A stretch of 64,000 bases of DNA from a virus, in IMG/VR virus record IMGVR_UViG_3300044712_001937, positions 267,681 through 331,680 of that record; one strand, 5' to 3'. Positions 49,468 to 59,241 of the stretch are shown in pieces. Numbering within the stretch: position 1 is the first letter of the stretch; each line of letters begins with the position of its first letter. A program made the translations under genes and the position numbers. The notes below the pieces were generated by a model, which was not told the origin of the DNA, made no database searches, and saw nothing but the letters and a program-made list of their open reading frames with translations.

Positions 49468-49776
49468 TTATATAAATAGAGAATTATTTTTTTTTAAAAA
49501 TAATAACGTATCCTCAATTTCTTTACAATATTTTGTAAATTCACATTCTTCTTTAATAGACATATCAAACCATTCACCCATTTTTTTGAAATGAGAAAAT
49601 CTTCTATGTAAAACTCCTTCGATATAAAAATAATTTCCAGTTAAATATTTATCTATTAACTTTAATTGACCAGAAGACCCTGTTTGTAGTTGTGTAAGTC
49701 TTTTTTCAGGATGTTTAGATATACCAATTTTATATCGACCATCTTCTAAACATTGAATTAGATAAATATATTTCAT
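49468..49776 (-). CDS. T5orf172/MUG113-type GIY-YIG domain protein, 102 aa
   Basis: Short GIY-YIG-fold domain: KYIYLIQ ... YKIGIS followed by P-E-KRLTQLQTGSSG and HRRFSHFKKMGEWF, which is the T5orf172 pattern. Such domains are nucleases or DNA-binding parts of phage proteins. It is stand-alone, without an obvious DNA-binding tail, so homing activity is unlikely. Confidence 0.75.
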   Translation of the reverse strand: MKYIYLIQCLEDGRYKIGISKHPEKRLTQLQTGSSGQLKLIDKYLTGNYFYIEGVLHRRFSHFKKMGEWFDMSIKEECEFTKYCKEIEDTLLFLKKNNSLFI

Positions 49777-49779
49777 AAA

Positions 49780-49941
49780 TTATTTGAACATTTCATCAGA
49801 TAATTTATTTAATTGTTCAATAACTTCATAAGGTGTTTTATCTGTTTGACTTTCAGTAGTTATTTTAGCAAGAGCAGCTAATAATAACTTACCTTCAGGT
49901 ATGTTAGTATTAATATCAACAATATCTACAATTTTTTTCAT
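49780..49941 (-). CDS. Small hypothetical protein, 53 aa
   Basis: Fifty-three codons between the GIY-YIG and RuvC-like genes, with 3-nt and 8-nt gaps. Acidic, with an alternating strand then helix (MKKIVDIVDIN, then LLLAALAK). No family is recognised; position and length support a real gene. Confidence 0.5.
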   Translation of the reverse strand: MKKIVDIVDINTNIPEGKLLLAALAKITTESQTDKTPYEVIEQLNKLSDEMFK

Positions 49942-49949
49942 TATCTAAA

Positions 49950-50561
49950 TTATTTTAAAATTCCAAGTAATTTAAGTCCTGCATGACCGACAGCATAAGC
50001 ATCTGACATATCAAAACACATCTCTTTAGGTTCAGTAGAATTTTTCTTATAAAACCATTCAATTTGCGGTTCTAATTTACATACTTTTTCCCAAATATAC
50101 AACTTTTTATCTTTTAAATATTCTTTAGGAAATGATAATGTCTCAACCTTTTCACCTTTTTTATATGTAGTTTTAACCAATTCAGTTAGAAATAATTTAC
50201 GTGAATCGTAAACACTGATTTTCTTGGGGTATATTCCAAATATTTCAAATAATATATATCTACAAATTCCATTAAATCCAAATAATAATGAAACTGTGTT
50301 TTGATTATTACTACCACCTAATGGCTCTTCAACAATTATATGTATTATTTCACCATTCAATTCTTTTGATATTCGTTCTTTATAATCAATAGCATATGCT
50401 TTAAACATTTCAGCTTTATGAATATCTCTATCTTCAACATTAACATCTTTATCGATTTTTAATTCAAGATGTTTTAATTCAATCAATTTACCCTTTGAAT
50501 CCCATAAAGCACTACCAATATTAGTAGTACTTATATCTAATGACCATATATACTTTGCCAT
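49950..50561 (-). CDS. RuvC-like Holliday-junction resolvase
   Basis: RNase H-fold resolvase. D9 (SLDISTTNIG), an E in VEEPLGG and the terminal DMSDAYAVG give the acidic tetrad pattern of RuvC-like phage enzymes (distantly like T4/poxvirus/crAss-type resolvases). At 203 residues it fits. It would cut branched DNA before packaging. Confidence 0.8.
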   Translation of the reverse strand: MAKYIWSLDISTTNIGSALWDSKGKLIELKHLELKIDKDVNVEDRDIHKAEMFKAYAIDYKERISKELNGEIIHIIVEEPLGGSNNQNTVSLLFGFNGICRYILFEIFGIYPKKISVYDSRKLFLTELVKTTYKKGEKVETLSFPKEYLKDKKLYIWEKVCKLEPQIEWFYKKNSTEPKEMCFDMSDAYAVGHAGLKLLGILK

Positions 50562-50575
50562 ATAAGTACCACTAA

Positions 50576-50764
50576 TTAATTATTCTTATTTTTATCAATT
50601 AAATCTTGAACAACTTTTGGATTGCTGATATATAATTGAATTAAATCTTCTATAAGTCCACCGATTTTTAAACTCTTACCTTTACAAAGTATTTTAAATC
50701 TATAATGAAGATTACCATCAATTATAATAGATTTTGGTTTAGTTTCATTTAATGTAAGTTCCAT
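50576..50764 (-). CDS. Ribbon-helix-helix-like small regulator, 62 aa
   Basis: One strand (PKSIIIDGNLHYRFKILC) followed by helices (GLIEDLIQLYI) matches a ribbon-helix-helix DNA-binding fold. Typical of small phage or plasmid repressors. Preceded 30 nt upstream by a GTATTTAT motif. Regulatory target unknown. Confidence 0.6.
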   Translation of the reverse strand: MELTLNETKPKSIIIDGNLHYRFKILCKGKSLKIGGLIEDLIQLYISNPKVVQDLIDKNKNN

Positions 50765-50794
50765 ATTATTACTATAAATTATTAATTATTTATA

Positions 50795-50802
50795 ATAAAT
50801 AC
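50795..50802 (-). promoter_or_regulatory. GTATTTAT motif before the RHH-like gene
   Basis: Sense GTATTTAT, 30 nt before ATG 50764, after the last tail gene of the block. Confidence 0.45.
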
Positions 50803-50839
50803 TATGAAATTATAAAAAAATATAAAATTTTATGATTTT

Positions 50840-51559
50840 TTAAAAATCTATTGCAAATACAATAGTTCTTGATATTGTTGGGTCTTTAAAGACTGGATTG
50901 TTTAATTTACCTATGGCAACTAAATTTTTATTTGTATCATATATTCCAATTTCACTAATATATACACCATTTGTATTCCATGTTGCATTATTTGATGTAT
51001 TAAATTGATTTAACGGCATATTAATTGCAAGGTCTGTAGTATATGCAATAGCTTCTACATCAGTGGTAACATTACCAAAAAAATATTGTTCATCACCAAA
51101 ACATAATTCATTTTCACTATTAACATTAGGATAATCAATATATGTTAAATCGTAATTATCCATAGTGTTATATAAATATATTGGTACTTTAAATACCGTT
51201 GATGTTATGTCAATAGATGATATGTTTCTTGTAGAACCTGTAGGATAATTTAATATTTGATGAGTAACATCATAAATCTTCCATTTATTAGAAATTGGCT
51301 TAATTTCACTTTCATCAGTAACTAACGAATTATTTATTAATTGAACTAACATAAATAGTTTTGTTGCACTATATCCAGTACTACTACCACTAACTGATAA
51401 AAATTTAAAATCTTCAGGGTCTTCAAAATTAATATTAACCTCTTTATTGATTAAAGTTTCAATAGTTGTTGAATTAATATAATTACAATGAATTGCATCA
51501 CTATATCCACTATTAGATTTTAATATGTATGAGAAAAAAACTGTATACCCGTTTGCCAT
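50840..51559 (-). CDS. Putative tail/baseplate protein, 239 aa
   Basis: Beta-rich protein ending with a VYISEIGIYDTNKNLVAIGK stretch, a pattern I recall from tail proteins of Bacteroidota phages. It has no enzymatic motif. It is preceded by GTATTTAT 15 nt upstream and lies next to other structural genes. Confidence 0.6.
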   Translation of the reverse strand: MANGYTVFFSYILKSNSGYSDAIHCNYINSTTIETLINKEVNINFEDPEDFKFLSVSGSSTGYSATKLFMLVQLINNSLVTDESEIKPISNKWKIYDVTHQILNYPTGSTRNISSIDITSTVFKVPIYLYNTMDNYDLTYIDYPNVNSENELCFGDEQYFFGNVTTDVEAIAYTTDLAINMPLNQFNTSNNATWNTNGVYISEIGIYDTNKNLVAIGKLNNPVFKDPTISRTIVFAIDF

Positions 51560-51574
51560 ATATTTTTATTTTAA

Positions 51575-51582
51575 ATAAATAC
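51575..51582 (-). promoter_or_regulatory. GTATTTAT motif before the 239-aa tail gene
   Basis: Sense GTATTTAT, 15 nt before ATG 51559 and touching the stop of the SprB-like gene. Proposed late promoter. Confidence 0.55.
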
Positions 51583-52326
51583 TTAAAATTTCATATTTAT
51601 ATCTATTAATCCATTATTCAAATCTTCAATTATACTTTCAACACCATATGGTGTATAAATCTCATCAGTTAAATCTAACTTATTATATAAATCACCAATA
51701 CTTCCTTCAATTTTTATAAATAAATCTTGATTTGATGGATTTTTTATAAATGTATATTTAACATATGTTTCAATGAAATTTTTCTTCAAAATTAATTGTC
51801 CATTTATAACTGCAGTACCTGAACCATTTAAGTTATAAATTTCAGTATTAATTTCATCACTTAATAATTGACCACTTGATAAATTAAAAGAAATTGTTGT
51901 ACCTATATTTCCACTAATACTAAAATTAAGTATTTTAGTTGATGTTAATGGCTTACCATCTAAAGTTTTAAACCATAAATATAATTCAACAATATTTTCA
52001 TCAGGATAACCAATATAATGTGAACTTCTATTAGTTGAATTTTCATCAAAAATTAATAAACTATCTTGAACTTGACCCACCACAATTGAATCACCATTAG
52101 GTGCTTTTGTTGTAGTTGTTGTAGTTATATTAGGATTAACAGTAATCCATTCAGAATATGCACAATTATTTGAATCAGTTATTGTTAATTTATATGTTCC
52201 ATTAGGTATATTTACAAATTCATAAGTACCAACAGCATTATGTATATTAGGTTCAACTATTTCTGGAACTAATTCAGCAACAAACGGTGCAGCACCACTT
52301 ACTATTGTATATTTAATATTTCCCAT
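51583..52326 (-). CDS. Tail protein with SprB-like repeat and poly-Thr linker, 247 aa
   Basis: Start set at ATG 52326 (MGNIKYTIVSG); a longer frame would overlap the next gene and looks spurious. An N-terminal immunoglobulin-like repeat with NGTYKLTITDSNNCAY resembles SprB repeats of Flavobacterium gliding adhesins. A NITTTTTTKAP linker follows, then a beta-rich C-terminal domain. It may form a fibre or adhesion module in the tail. Confidence 0.65.
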   Translation of the reverse strand: MGNIKYTIVSGAAPFVAELVPEIVEPNIHNAVGTYEFVNIPNGTYKLTITDSNNCAYSEWITVNPNITTTTTTKAPNGDSIVVGQVQDSLLIFDENSTNRSSHYIGYPDENIVELYLWFKTLDGKPLTSTKILNFSISGNIGTTISFNLSSGQLLSDEINTEIYNLNGSGTAVINGQLILKKNFIETYVKYTFIKNPSNQDLFIKIEGSIGDLYNKLDLTDEIYTPYGVESIIEDLNNGLIDINMKF

Positions 52327-52334
52327 TTTTACTA

Positions 52335-54002
52335 TTATTGATATGAAACTGATTGAGCAAGACAATAAGATGAATAATCTACAGCATATTCTCCACAAAC
52401 AGCACAACTAATTCCAGTTAATTCAACACATGCATTTAAAACAAGTGAAGCTCCAGATTCAACATAATGAGTTTGAGATAATTGAAAATTCATTGAGTTA
52501 ATATTGCTTGGATTAACTAAATATTCATAATATTCATAATTTGTACGCATCGCACATGTTTCAGGAGTTCCTTCACCAGCAGCTAACATAGATGATGAAT
52601 CATTTGTATATATACCACAAACACCACAAGCCATTGAACACACATCATTTTCTAACATACTACCTCCAGATTCAACACATGTGAATGTCAAAAACATTAA
52701 TTTAAATGATTGTCCTATACTTAATGAAGGATTGGTGCATATTTTAGCATAGTTATTATAAACTCTCATTGTACAACATCCATCAGGAACTTCTTCATAA
52801 CTTGATGTTACATCATATAAGCATATTTGTATTGGTCTATTAATATTTTCAATATCTTGACATATATTAGTACCTTTTATTGCATTTACACCATTATTTC
52901 CAATAAGACCATCAATTACACCATGTACACAAGCAGTACCTGTACCTGTAGTAACACAAGCCACTTCTTTATATTTTATAGTATCACCATTACACATATA
53001 AAATGTTATATAATCTGAATTTTCTGATGTTGAACTATTAAAAACTCCTACTATGTTACCTAATTGATAATTATCTGATTGTCTAACAATTTCGATACAA
53101 CCTGCAGCATTTGTTGCTTTACATATATTACAATTAGTATTATAAATTCCACAAAATATACCTGAAACTGTAACTTCAACACATTTTCCAACAGGAATTT
53201 CAGGCGATGCTACAATACATCCACAATTTATACATTCAATTCCATTTACATAACATGATTTAGGTACGAAATTAATATATACTGTATCTACTGGAACTGT
53301 TTCAGAACAATAATAAGTCATTCCAATTGTTGATGATGGAAGTGCAATATTAATATTTTTAGAACCGATAGATGTTGGATTTAAAGCTTCGATACATACC
53401 GAACCTGAACTTTCAACATAATTTGAAGTGCAACACATAAATATATCATAACAAATTTCATCACCACAATTAATAGTAACCGGATAACATGTACTTGTTG
53501 GTATTGTTGTTGAAAATAATTGAATTCTTGGTTGACCATTTGGTTTAATATACGCTGTAATTCCTTGAGTTGTATTAACATTACTTCCACCAACTACTGG
53601 ATGTAAACACATTGAAATTGTTTCATTTGCACTAAGATTAGGTATAACAATTTTATTTAATCCACTTGATGTTGTTGAATCAATCATACAATATGAAGTA
53701 CCTGCTATTTTTGATGAAACACCGCATAAATAAATAGTTCTTGTATCTATTACTGATGGTGTTATAGCTAAATCATTAGGAGTACAGAATCCTTGCCATG
53801 CAATTTTTCCAATAGCATCTGTAATTTTCAACTGATAACAAGTATTTGCATTTAAACAACTAAATACATTTATCGAATTTGAATAAGTAGTTCCAGAATG
53901 ACTAATAATATCACTCTGAAGAATGGTTGTACAAGTACTATTATGTAATTGTGCTAAAAATGGTGGACAATTACCACGTATGTTATATCTAATATCACTC
54001 AT
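52335..54002 (-). CDS. Cysteine-rich tail protein, 555 aa
   Basis: By hand count about 41 Cys (over 7% of residues), extreme for an intracellularly made protein. Repeating beta modules contain GDEICY-like motifs and VESGGS/VESGAS segments. The N-terminus (MSDIRYNIRGNCPPFLAQL) resembles that of the next tail protein's opening strand. No enzyme motif. Lies 1 nt from the baseplate gene upstream. A tail-fibre or adhesin role is likely, but metal or disulphide use is unknown. Confidence 0.6.
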   Translation of the reverse strand: MSDIRYNIRGNCPPFLAQLHNSTCTTILQSDIISHSGTTYSNSINVFSCLNANTCYQLKITDAIGKIAWQGFCTPNDLAITPSVIDTRTIYLCGVSSKIAGTSYCMIDSTTSSGLNKIVIPNLSANETISMCLHPVVGGSNVNTTQGITAYIKPNGQPRIQLFSTTIPTSTCYPVTINCGDEICYDIFMCCTSNYVESSGSVCIEALNPTSIGSKNINIALPSSTIGMTYYCSETVPVDTVYINFVPKSCYVNGIECINCGCIVASPEIPVGKCVEVTVSGIFCGIYNTNCNICKATNAAGCIEIVRQSDNYQLGNIVGVFNSSTSENSDYITFYMCNGDTIKYKEVACVTTGTGTACVHGVIDGLIGNNGVNAIKGTNICQDIENINRPIQICLYDVTSSYEEVPDGCCTMRVYNNYAKICTNPSLSIGQSFKLMFLTFTCVESGGSMLENDVCSMACGVCGIYTNDSSSMLAAGEGTPETCAMRTNYEYYEYLVNPSNINSMNFQLSQTHYVESGASLVLNACVELTGISCAVCGEYAVDYSSYCLAQSVSYQ

Positions 54003-54003
54003 T

Positions 54004-56271
54004 TTATATCAATGTTATTGTTTTTGAAACTTTAAAAATTTCAATATTATTATAAAATTCTCTAACTTGAACTGTATAATTACCTATTTCAGTTGAATTA
54101 GTATAAAACTTCTTAGTTGTACCAACTACACTACCAATTGGTAATTCTTCCCATTTTGTTGGACGTAACGAATTTGTAGGATATGCTGTAAATTGAATAT
54201 TACCTATAATTGGATTTAATCCAGCATTAATAGATGCTAAATAATTACTAATTAAAACATATTTTCCATTAACATCACTTCCTTGACCAGTACTAAATGC
54301 AGAGTTTAAAGGATTTCCAACTGCAACATATGGTTTACTAACTTTTGACACAATAGCTTCCGGTGCAGTATTTGGTGATGTAGTACCAGTTACATCAGCT
54401 AATGTAATAATATATGATGATAAGAATGAAAATTGACTACTTAATGACCAAACACCACTTGAAGGACTATACCAAGAAATTGTATTTGGTGTTTCAAACT
54501 TACTTATTCCAAGATATGGACTACCGTATGTAGTACCAATATTTTCAGGATTACTATAAACATTTATCGATGTAGGATTTCCTTGTAAAATTTGGAAATT
54601 AGAATTCAAATGACTATAAGTTGATATATTATTTATTATTTGTAAAATACTGTTTGGTAATTCAATTGTCGTAACACCAGTATATCTACAAGCTGGTGAA
54701 CCAAAATCATTAATACTAATAAAATAATCACCAGCAGTTAAATTAGGTATTGTTATTATTGTATCAGGAGTAAATTCTTCGTAATAATAATCAGCATCAT
54801 TAGTGTAAAAATGTTGTGAGAATATTTTAGGTTTACCTTCAACTGAATATGCAAATACTTCTACCAATACATCACCAGTATTAACTACATTAGTAATTGT
54901 AATTTTTCCATCACTATTACTATATGAAGTTGGAGATGTAAATTTAATATCTACAGAACTTAAATAACATGCTGTACATCCAATAGAAACATTATCGTTT
55001 ATTCCGAATTTATAATTAGGTAATGTCCAAGACCTATTAGACTTATATGACATTGCAAATAATAATTCTTGGTCTTCAATCACAAATAATTTTAAATCAT
55101 TAAATATTTTACCAACAACATTACCTACAGTATCAACCAAATCATAATAATTTGTATTTAATGATTTTGTGTTACCAGTTAACAATTTAGAACTACCATT
55201 AGCAGTTAATGTTAAACCCATTTTAGCTATTGGTGATTTATGCCACATGATAGTAGGTAATGTTAATATTGGCGTATTTTGATATAATTCTTCAGCATAT
55301 GTGTTTGAAGGAGATGAATTAGTATAATGAATTATTCCTAATTTTTTTATTACTGGAGCTTGATTTTGAATATATGAAATAAATCCAGCGTAACTTGAAC
55401 TATTATATTGGCTAAAACTTTTTTGAGTTAATGGGTCTACACCTATAATATCTTCGGTATATACTATCGATAAATTCCAAAAAGGAAATGTTATCGTAGG
55501 ACATTGACAATTTTGTTTAAAAGCTAATAGTGCATCATCTACATATTCCGTTGAATAATTATCGTAAATTGTACTTGCTCCTGAATAATTTATATAATTA
55601 TAATATACAATAGCTCCTGCCCATACATTTTCTGGAGAATCTGTAAAATCGGGTAAGTTTCTATCTACTTTAATTCTTAAATTATTTGTAACTAATTTAC
55701 CTGATACAATTTCATCAATTCTATATATTAAATAAGGTGTTGGATAATTGCTATTCACAGTATAACCAGTCGTACTTATATTAGAAAAACCATTTACCCA
55801 TTTTACTAAAATATAATCACCAACAGCAGGTTCATTTACATTTCCTAAATATGTTGGTGCTTTACGTAAATTTAAATATTTACCACCTTGAACACCCGGT
55901 GCATATATCATAACATCAGGTTGTTTTACATGGTCACCATCAATGTTAAATGTAGTCACATTATTACTTATAGTAAAAAAACCTAATGGTTCTGCCGTGT
56001 TTTGAATTATTGTTGGAGACGAAGACACAGCAGAAATTATATTAAAATAATCTCCACCTGAATTTTTAGGAATAAATGATAAAATACTTGGATTTTTATC
56101 TGCAGGTCTCAATATATTAGATAAATGAATATTAGTTAAATTATAATCTATTTCACTATCACCAACAGCATAATATTTAAATCCTAAACTACCTTTTGAT
56201 AATAATTCTCTACCTTTTGAAGTAAGTTTAATATTTAAAACTACCGGGTCTTTTTTATCTATAAATGCCAT
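54004..56271 (-). CDS. Putative baseplate / tail structural protein, 755 aa
   Basis: N-terminus KKDPVVLNIKLTSKGRELLSKG followed by GDSEIDY resembles structural proteins of Bacteroidota phages; the rest is beta-rich with a short Cys pair and immunoglobulin-like segments. Contains no enzyme motif. A GTATTTAT motif lies 15 nt upstream; the Cys-rich protein follows with a 1-nt gap. Confidence 0.6.
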   Translation of the reverse strand: MAFIDKKDPVVLNIKLTSKGRELLSKGSLGFKYYAVGDSEIDYNLTNIHLSNILRPADKNPSILSFIPKNSGGDYFNIISAVSSSPTIIQNTAEPLGFFTISNNVTTFNIDGDHVKQPDVMIYAPGVQGGKYLNLRKAPTYLGNVNEPAVGDYILVKWVNGFSNISTTGYTVNSNYPTPYLIYRIDEIVSGKLVTNNLRIKVDRNLPDFTDSPENVWAGAIVYYNYINYSGASTIYDNYSTEYVDDALLAFKQNCQCPTITFPFWNLSIVYTEDIIGVDPLTQKSFSQYNSSSYAGFISYIQNQAPVIKKLGIIHYTNSSPSNTYAEELYQNTPILTLPTIMWHKSPIAKMGLTLTANGSSKLLTGNTKSLNTNYYDLVDTVGNVVGKIFNDLKLFVIEDQELLFAMSYKSNRSWTLPNYKFGINDNVSIGCTACYLSSVDIKFTSPTSYSNSDGKITITNVVNTGDVLVEVFAYSVEGKPKIFSQHFYTNDADYYYEEFTPDTIITIPNLTAGDYFISINDFGSPACRYTGVTTIELPNSILQIINNISTYSHLNSNFQILQGNPTSINVYSNPENIGTTYGSPYLGISKFETPNTISWYSPSSGVWSLSSQFSFLSSYIITLADVTGTTSPNTAPEAIVSKVSKPYVAVGNPLNSAFSTGQGSDVNGKYVLISNYLASINAGLNPIIGNIQFTAYPTNSLRPTKWEELPIGSVVGTTKKFYTNSTEIGNYTVQVREFYNNIEIFKVSKTITLI

Positions 56272-56286
56272 TTATTTAAATTTAAT

Positions 56287-56294
56287 ATAAATAC
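56287..56294 (-). promoter_or_regulatory. GTATTTAT motif before the 755-aa gene
   Basis: Sense GTATTTATA, 15 nt before ATG 56271. It opens the group of genes down to 52335. Proposed late promoter. Confidence 0.6.
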
Positions 56295-56316
56295 ACTAAT
56301 TTTTAATTTATTAACC

Positions 56317-58320
56317 TTACGGTTGACAAAGAGTTCTTGATGTTGTTGTAGTCACAATATAATCATTATTTTGTGGTACACCATTTGAGCAAAATATATA
56401 TGGTATTATTTTACCATTTCCATATGGATATGCATCTGAAACACATAATATTTTTAAACAAGTTTGATTATACATACCTGCATACAATTTATAACAAATT
56501 TTATCTCCATATACAAATGTAAATGAACTTTTTGCGTTGTTTCCAACAGTACAATAACAATTTAATGTTGATGGTAATTGACCAGTCGATAAATTGGTAT
56601 GACATGCAATTTTTTTAGAGACTGTAGGATTACTATATGGTGAACACCAAATTTCAACAGTACTTGGAACTGATGGAGTATTACCTCCACATTTTAACGT
56701 TACTGTATCGTAACAAATACATACTCTTCTATATAAATTACCTGACACATCTGACACGGAAGCAATACTACTACCTAATTCAAATGTACCTATTTCACAA
56801 GAACAATAATTTAAAGTATTTCCTACATTACTTTCATGATAAGGTATAATTGGTTTTATTAAAACCGGAACATTAACTTTTGTAGCTGTTACTGCAAAAC
56901 TATCTCTATCAGGTGTGCTTATTTGAGGTAGAATAGTTGTTGAAGTACTTGAAACTGAACTTATTCTAATTCCACTTGATAAATTACCTGCATATGCTGT
57001 GCCACCAATATTATAACATACTGAATCACCAGATGTAATTGTGAATTCATAATAAAAATTAGGTTTTGAAGTTGTACCTTCACAAGTACCAAGAGAAACA
57101 TAACCCGGTTCAGTACCACATGATTTATATACCGTAATATACATTGCACCAGTAGATGGTGAATGTTGTGGAGTTGTACCACTTAATACTATATTTACAA
57201 TGTCACTATTATTAGATATTGGTGGATTAATTAACAAATTACCACATTTTGTACCAGCATCTACATCAGGTGGATTACTCCATTCAATCGTACTATTACC
57301 TAATGCAAAATATATAGGTTGAATTGCTTTAGCATAGCTAATATATTTTTCACAAAGACTACTATTAACAGTACTAATATTAGTATTACATCCATCAACA
57401 GAATCTATTTTTAAATATGCGTTACTACTTTCACCACCATTAAAAGCTGAAGCAGATAAACTATAACACATTGATTGATTTTGACATAAAATAAATGAAC
57501 CTGTTGGAGATACACCGTTTTTACTTGTAATATATGCATATTGAACATAATTACCATCACCACTATTACATTTTAATTCTACAGACCCTAAACTATTAGT
57601 ACCAACATTAGCTACAGTTACATTATAATTAACTCTCATACATTCACCATTAGATAATGGTTGGGTAATTTGAAATAAACCTTTTTCAAAACAACCACTA
57701 CCTGTTAAAGTTTTATATGTTTCATTTAATGAAATTGTTCTAACACCTTTAGTTGTTGTTGTACTTGGAAGTATTAATGGTAATGAGATTATTTTTTCAT
57801 ATTCACAAACAACTGCATTATAACCGGGTGAATAGTCTCTTATTTTAAAAACATAAACTCCATTCATATCTAAATCAGTAAATGTACAATAAGATTGCCA
57901 AGGATAATCATCTTCATTACTATTTAAAGGATATGCTTTATATTCTAATCTACATCCTACATTACTTTCACCAACATTAATTACACGAACACCATTTAAA
58001 AATTTATATACTAAAAATTCTGGATTTAATTTACAATATAATGGAATACAATCTGAATCATTTTCAGTTGCTCCTGAAAATAAAATTTGTTTTTCAGTAT
58101 CACTACCAATATCAATATAGTCTAAATAACTTAAAACTCTATTATCATAATCAATATTATTTAACTTTGATAATTCGTCTACAGTTAATTGTGGAAATGC
58201 TACACCTTCATTAACAAATGAATTTAATAAATTATATGTTTGACCAATATTAGTACATGAACCTAATCCGCAACTAATTTTGTTACATATGTTTAATATA
58301 TATTTTCTACTATTTGCCAT
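56317..58320 (-). CDS. Cysteine-rich tail protein with poly-Thr motifs, 667 aa
   Basis: Opens with MANSRKYILNICNKISCGLG and continues through beta modules that repeatedly show a GDxVCY/GDKICY motif, as in the 555-aa protein. It carries STTTTKG and, at the very end, a TTTTSRTLCQP motif, the latter suggesting a truncated or terminal linker. Tail or fibre component by context. Confidence 0.6.
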   Translation of the reverse strand: MANSRKYILNICNKISCGLGSCTNIGQTYNLLNSFVNEGVAFPQLTVDELSKLNNIDYDNRVLSYLDYIDIGSDTEKQILFSGATENDSDCIPLYCKLNPEFLVYKFLNGVRVINVGESNVGCRLEYKAYPLNSNEDDYPWQSYCTFTDLDMNGVYVFKIRDYSPGYNAVVCEYEKIISLPLILPSTTTTKGVRTISLNETYKTLTGSGCFEKGLFQITQPLSNGECMRVNYNVTVANVGTNSLGSVELKCNSGDGNYVQYAYITSKNGVSPTGSFILCQNQSMCYSLSASAFNGGESSNAYLKIDSVDGCNTNISTVNSSLCEKYISYAKAIQPIYFALGNSTIEWSNPPDVDAGTKCGNLLINPPISNNSDIVNIVLSGTTPQHSPSTGAMYITVYKSCGTEPGYVSLGTCEGTTSKPNFYYEFTITSGDSVCYNIGGTAYAGNLSSGIRISSVSSTSTTILPQISTPDRDSFAVTATKVNVPVLIKPIIPYHESNVGNTLNYCSCEIGTFELGSSIASVSDVSGNLYRRVCICYDTVTLKCGGNTPSVPSTVEIWCSPYSNPTVSKKIACHTNLSTGQLPSTLNCYCTVGNNAKSSFTFVYGDKICYKLYAGMYNQTCLKILCVSDAYPYGNGKIIPYIFCSNGVPQNNDYIVTTTTSRTLCQP

Positions 58321-58322
58321 AA

Positions 58323-59240
58323 TTAAAATAATATATTTGAAAAACTTTTTTCAGTTTCTTTAATTTCTTTCACGTAGTTAAATGAACAATATTCATCGCT
58401 ACATTTTAATTCTTGATTAAATGGTGATTTTTGATAATTAGTTTTTAAAAAATACAATCCATTATCAATAACAGCACCTGCATTATGATATATATACGTA
58501 CTTTTCCATCTTTTTATTGAATCAGTTGCCCATGAAAAATCTAATTTTTTTATGATTTTAGTATCATGACCAAAATACCATGCATTCCATAAAACAGCCC
58601 ACATATCTGCAGTCCATGCTTGAATTGGATGTTCTGGACTATATTTAATAGAAGTTTCAATCATGTATTTATATAATTCTTCAGAATCTTTTTCAACCTT
58701 TTTCCAAAATTCACTATTTATGCCTTTCATTAAATATTGTGCTCCACCAGCATTTTTATCATTATCTTCAACAATTTTTGAGTCAATACCAACTATTTTG
58801 CACATATCAATAAACAGGTCATTACTTTTACTTTTAATATATTTACTATCAATATATGAACAAGTATCGCTTAAATACCAAATATTATCGTTTAAATATT
58901 CATCAAATTTTAATTTTTTAGTAAATAAAACATCAGGGTCTACATAAAAAAATGTTTCTTTTGACATTTCAGGATATTTTTCAAAAAATTTAGCTAATAT
59001 ATGGGGGCGCATTGATGATGAATATTTTGGATATTCTCTTTCATCATTAAAAACATAAAATTTACATTTTAAACCGCCATATGTTATTATTCTGTTTAAA
59101 ACATCACTTTTTTGTAAATTATGTTTACCAATAACATAAATCGTATCTTCTTCATAACCAAATTTTCTAAAATTATAAATTTGTACAAGCATTTGCCATA
59201 AAAAATAATTCACATCTGGTAACACTACTAATATTTTCAT
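58323..59240 (-). CDS. Glycosyltransferase (GT-A type) within the tail cluster
   Basis: GT-A-like fold with an FYVDPDVLF motif (residues about 98-107; DxD donor-binding site) and a NAGGAQYLMKG region typical of sugar-transfer loops. At 305 residues it is a single enzyme. Its place between tail genes, with 2-nt and 1-nt gaps, suggests it modifies a virion protein. Not paralogous to the DUF616 pair. Confidence 0.7.
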   Translation of the reverse strand: MKILVVLPDVNYFLWQMLVQIYNFRKFGYEEDTIYVIGKHNLQKSDVLNRIITYGGLKCKFYVFNDEREYPKYSSSMRPHILAKFFEKYPEMSKETFFYVDPDVLFTKKLKFDEYLNDNIWYLSDTCSYIDSKYIKSKSNDLFIDMCKIVGIDSKIVEDNDKNAGGAQYLMKGINSEFWKKVEKDSEELYKYMIETSIKYSPEHPIQAWTADMWAVLWNAWYFGHDTKIIKKLDFSWATDSIKRWKSTYIYHNAGAVIDNGLYFLKTNYQKSPFNQELKCSDEYCSFNYVKEIKETEKSFSNILF

Positions 59241-59241
59241 T

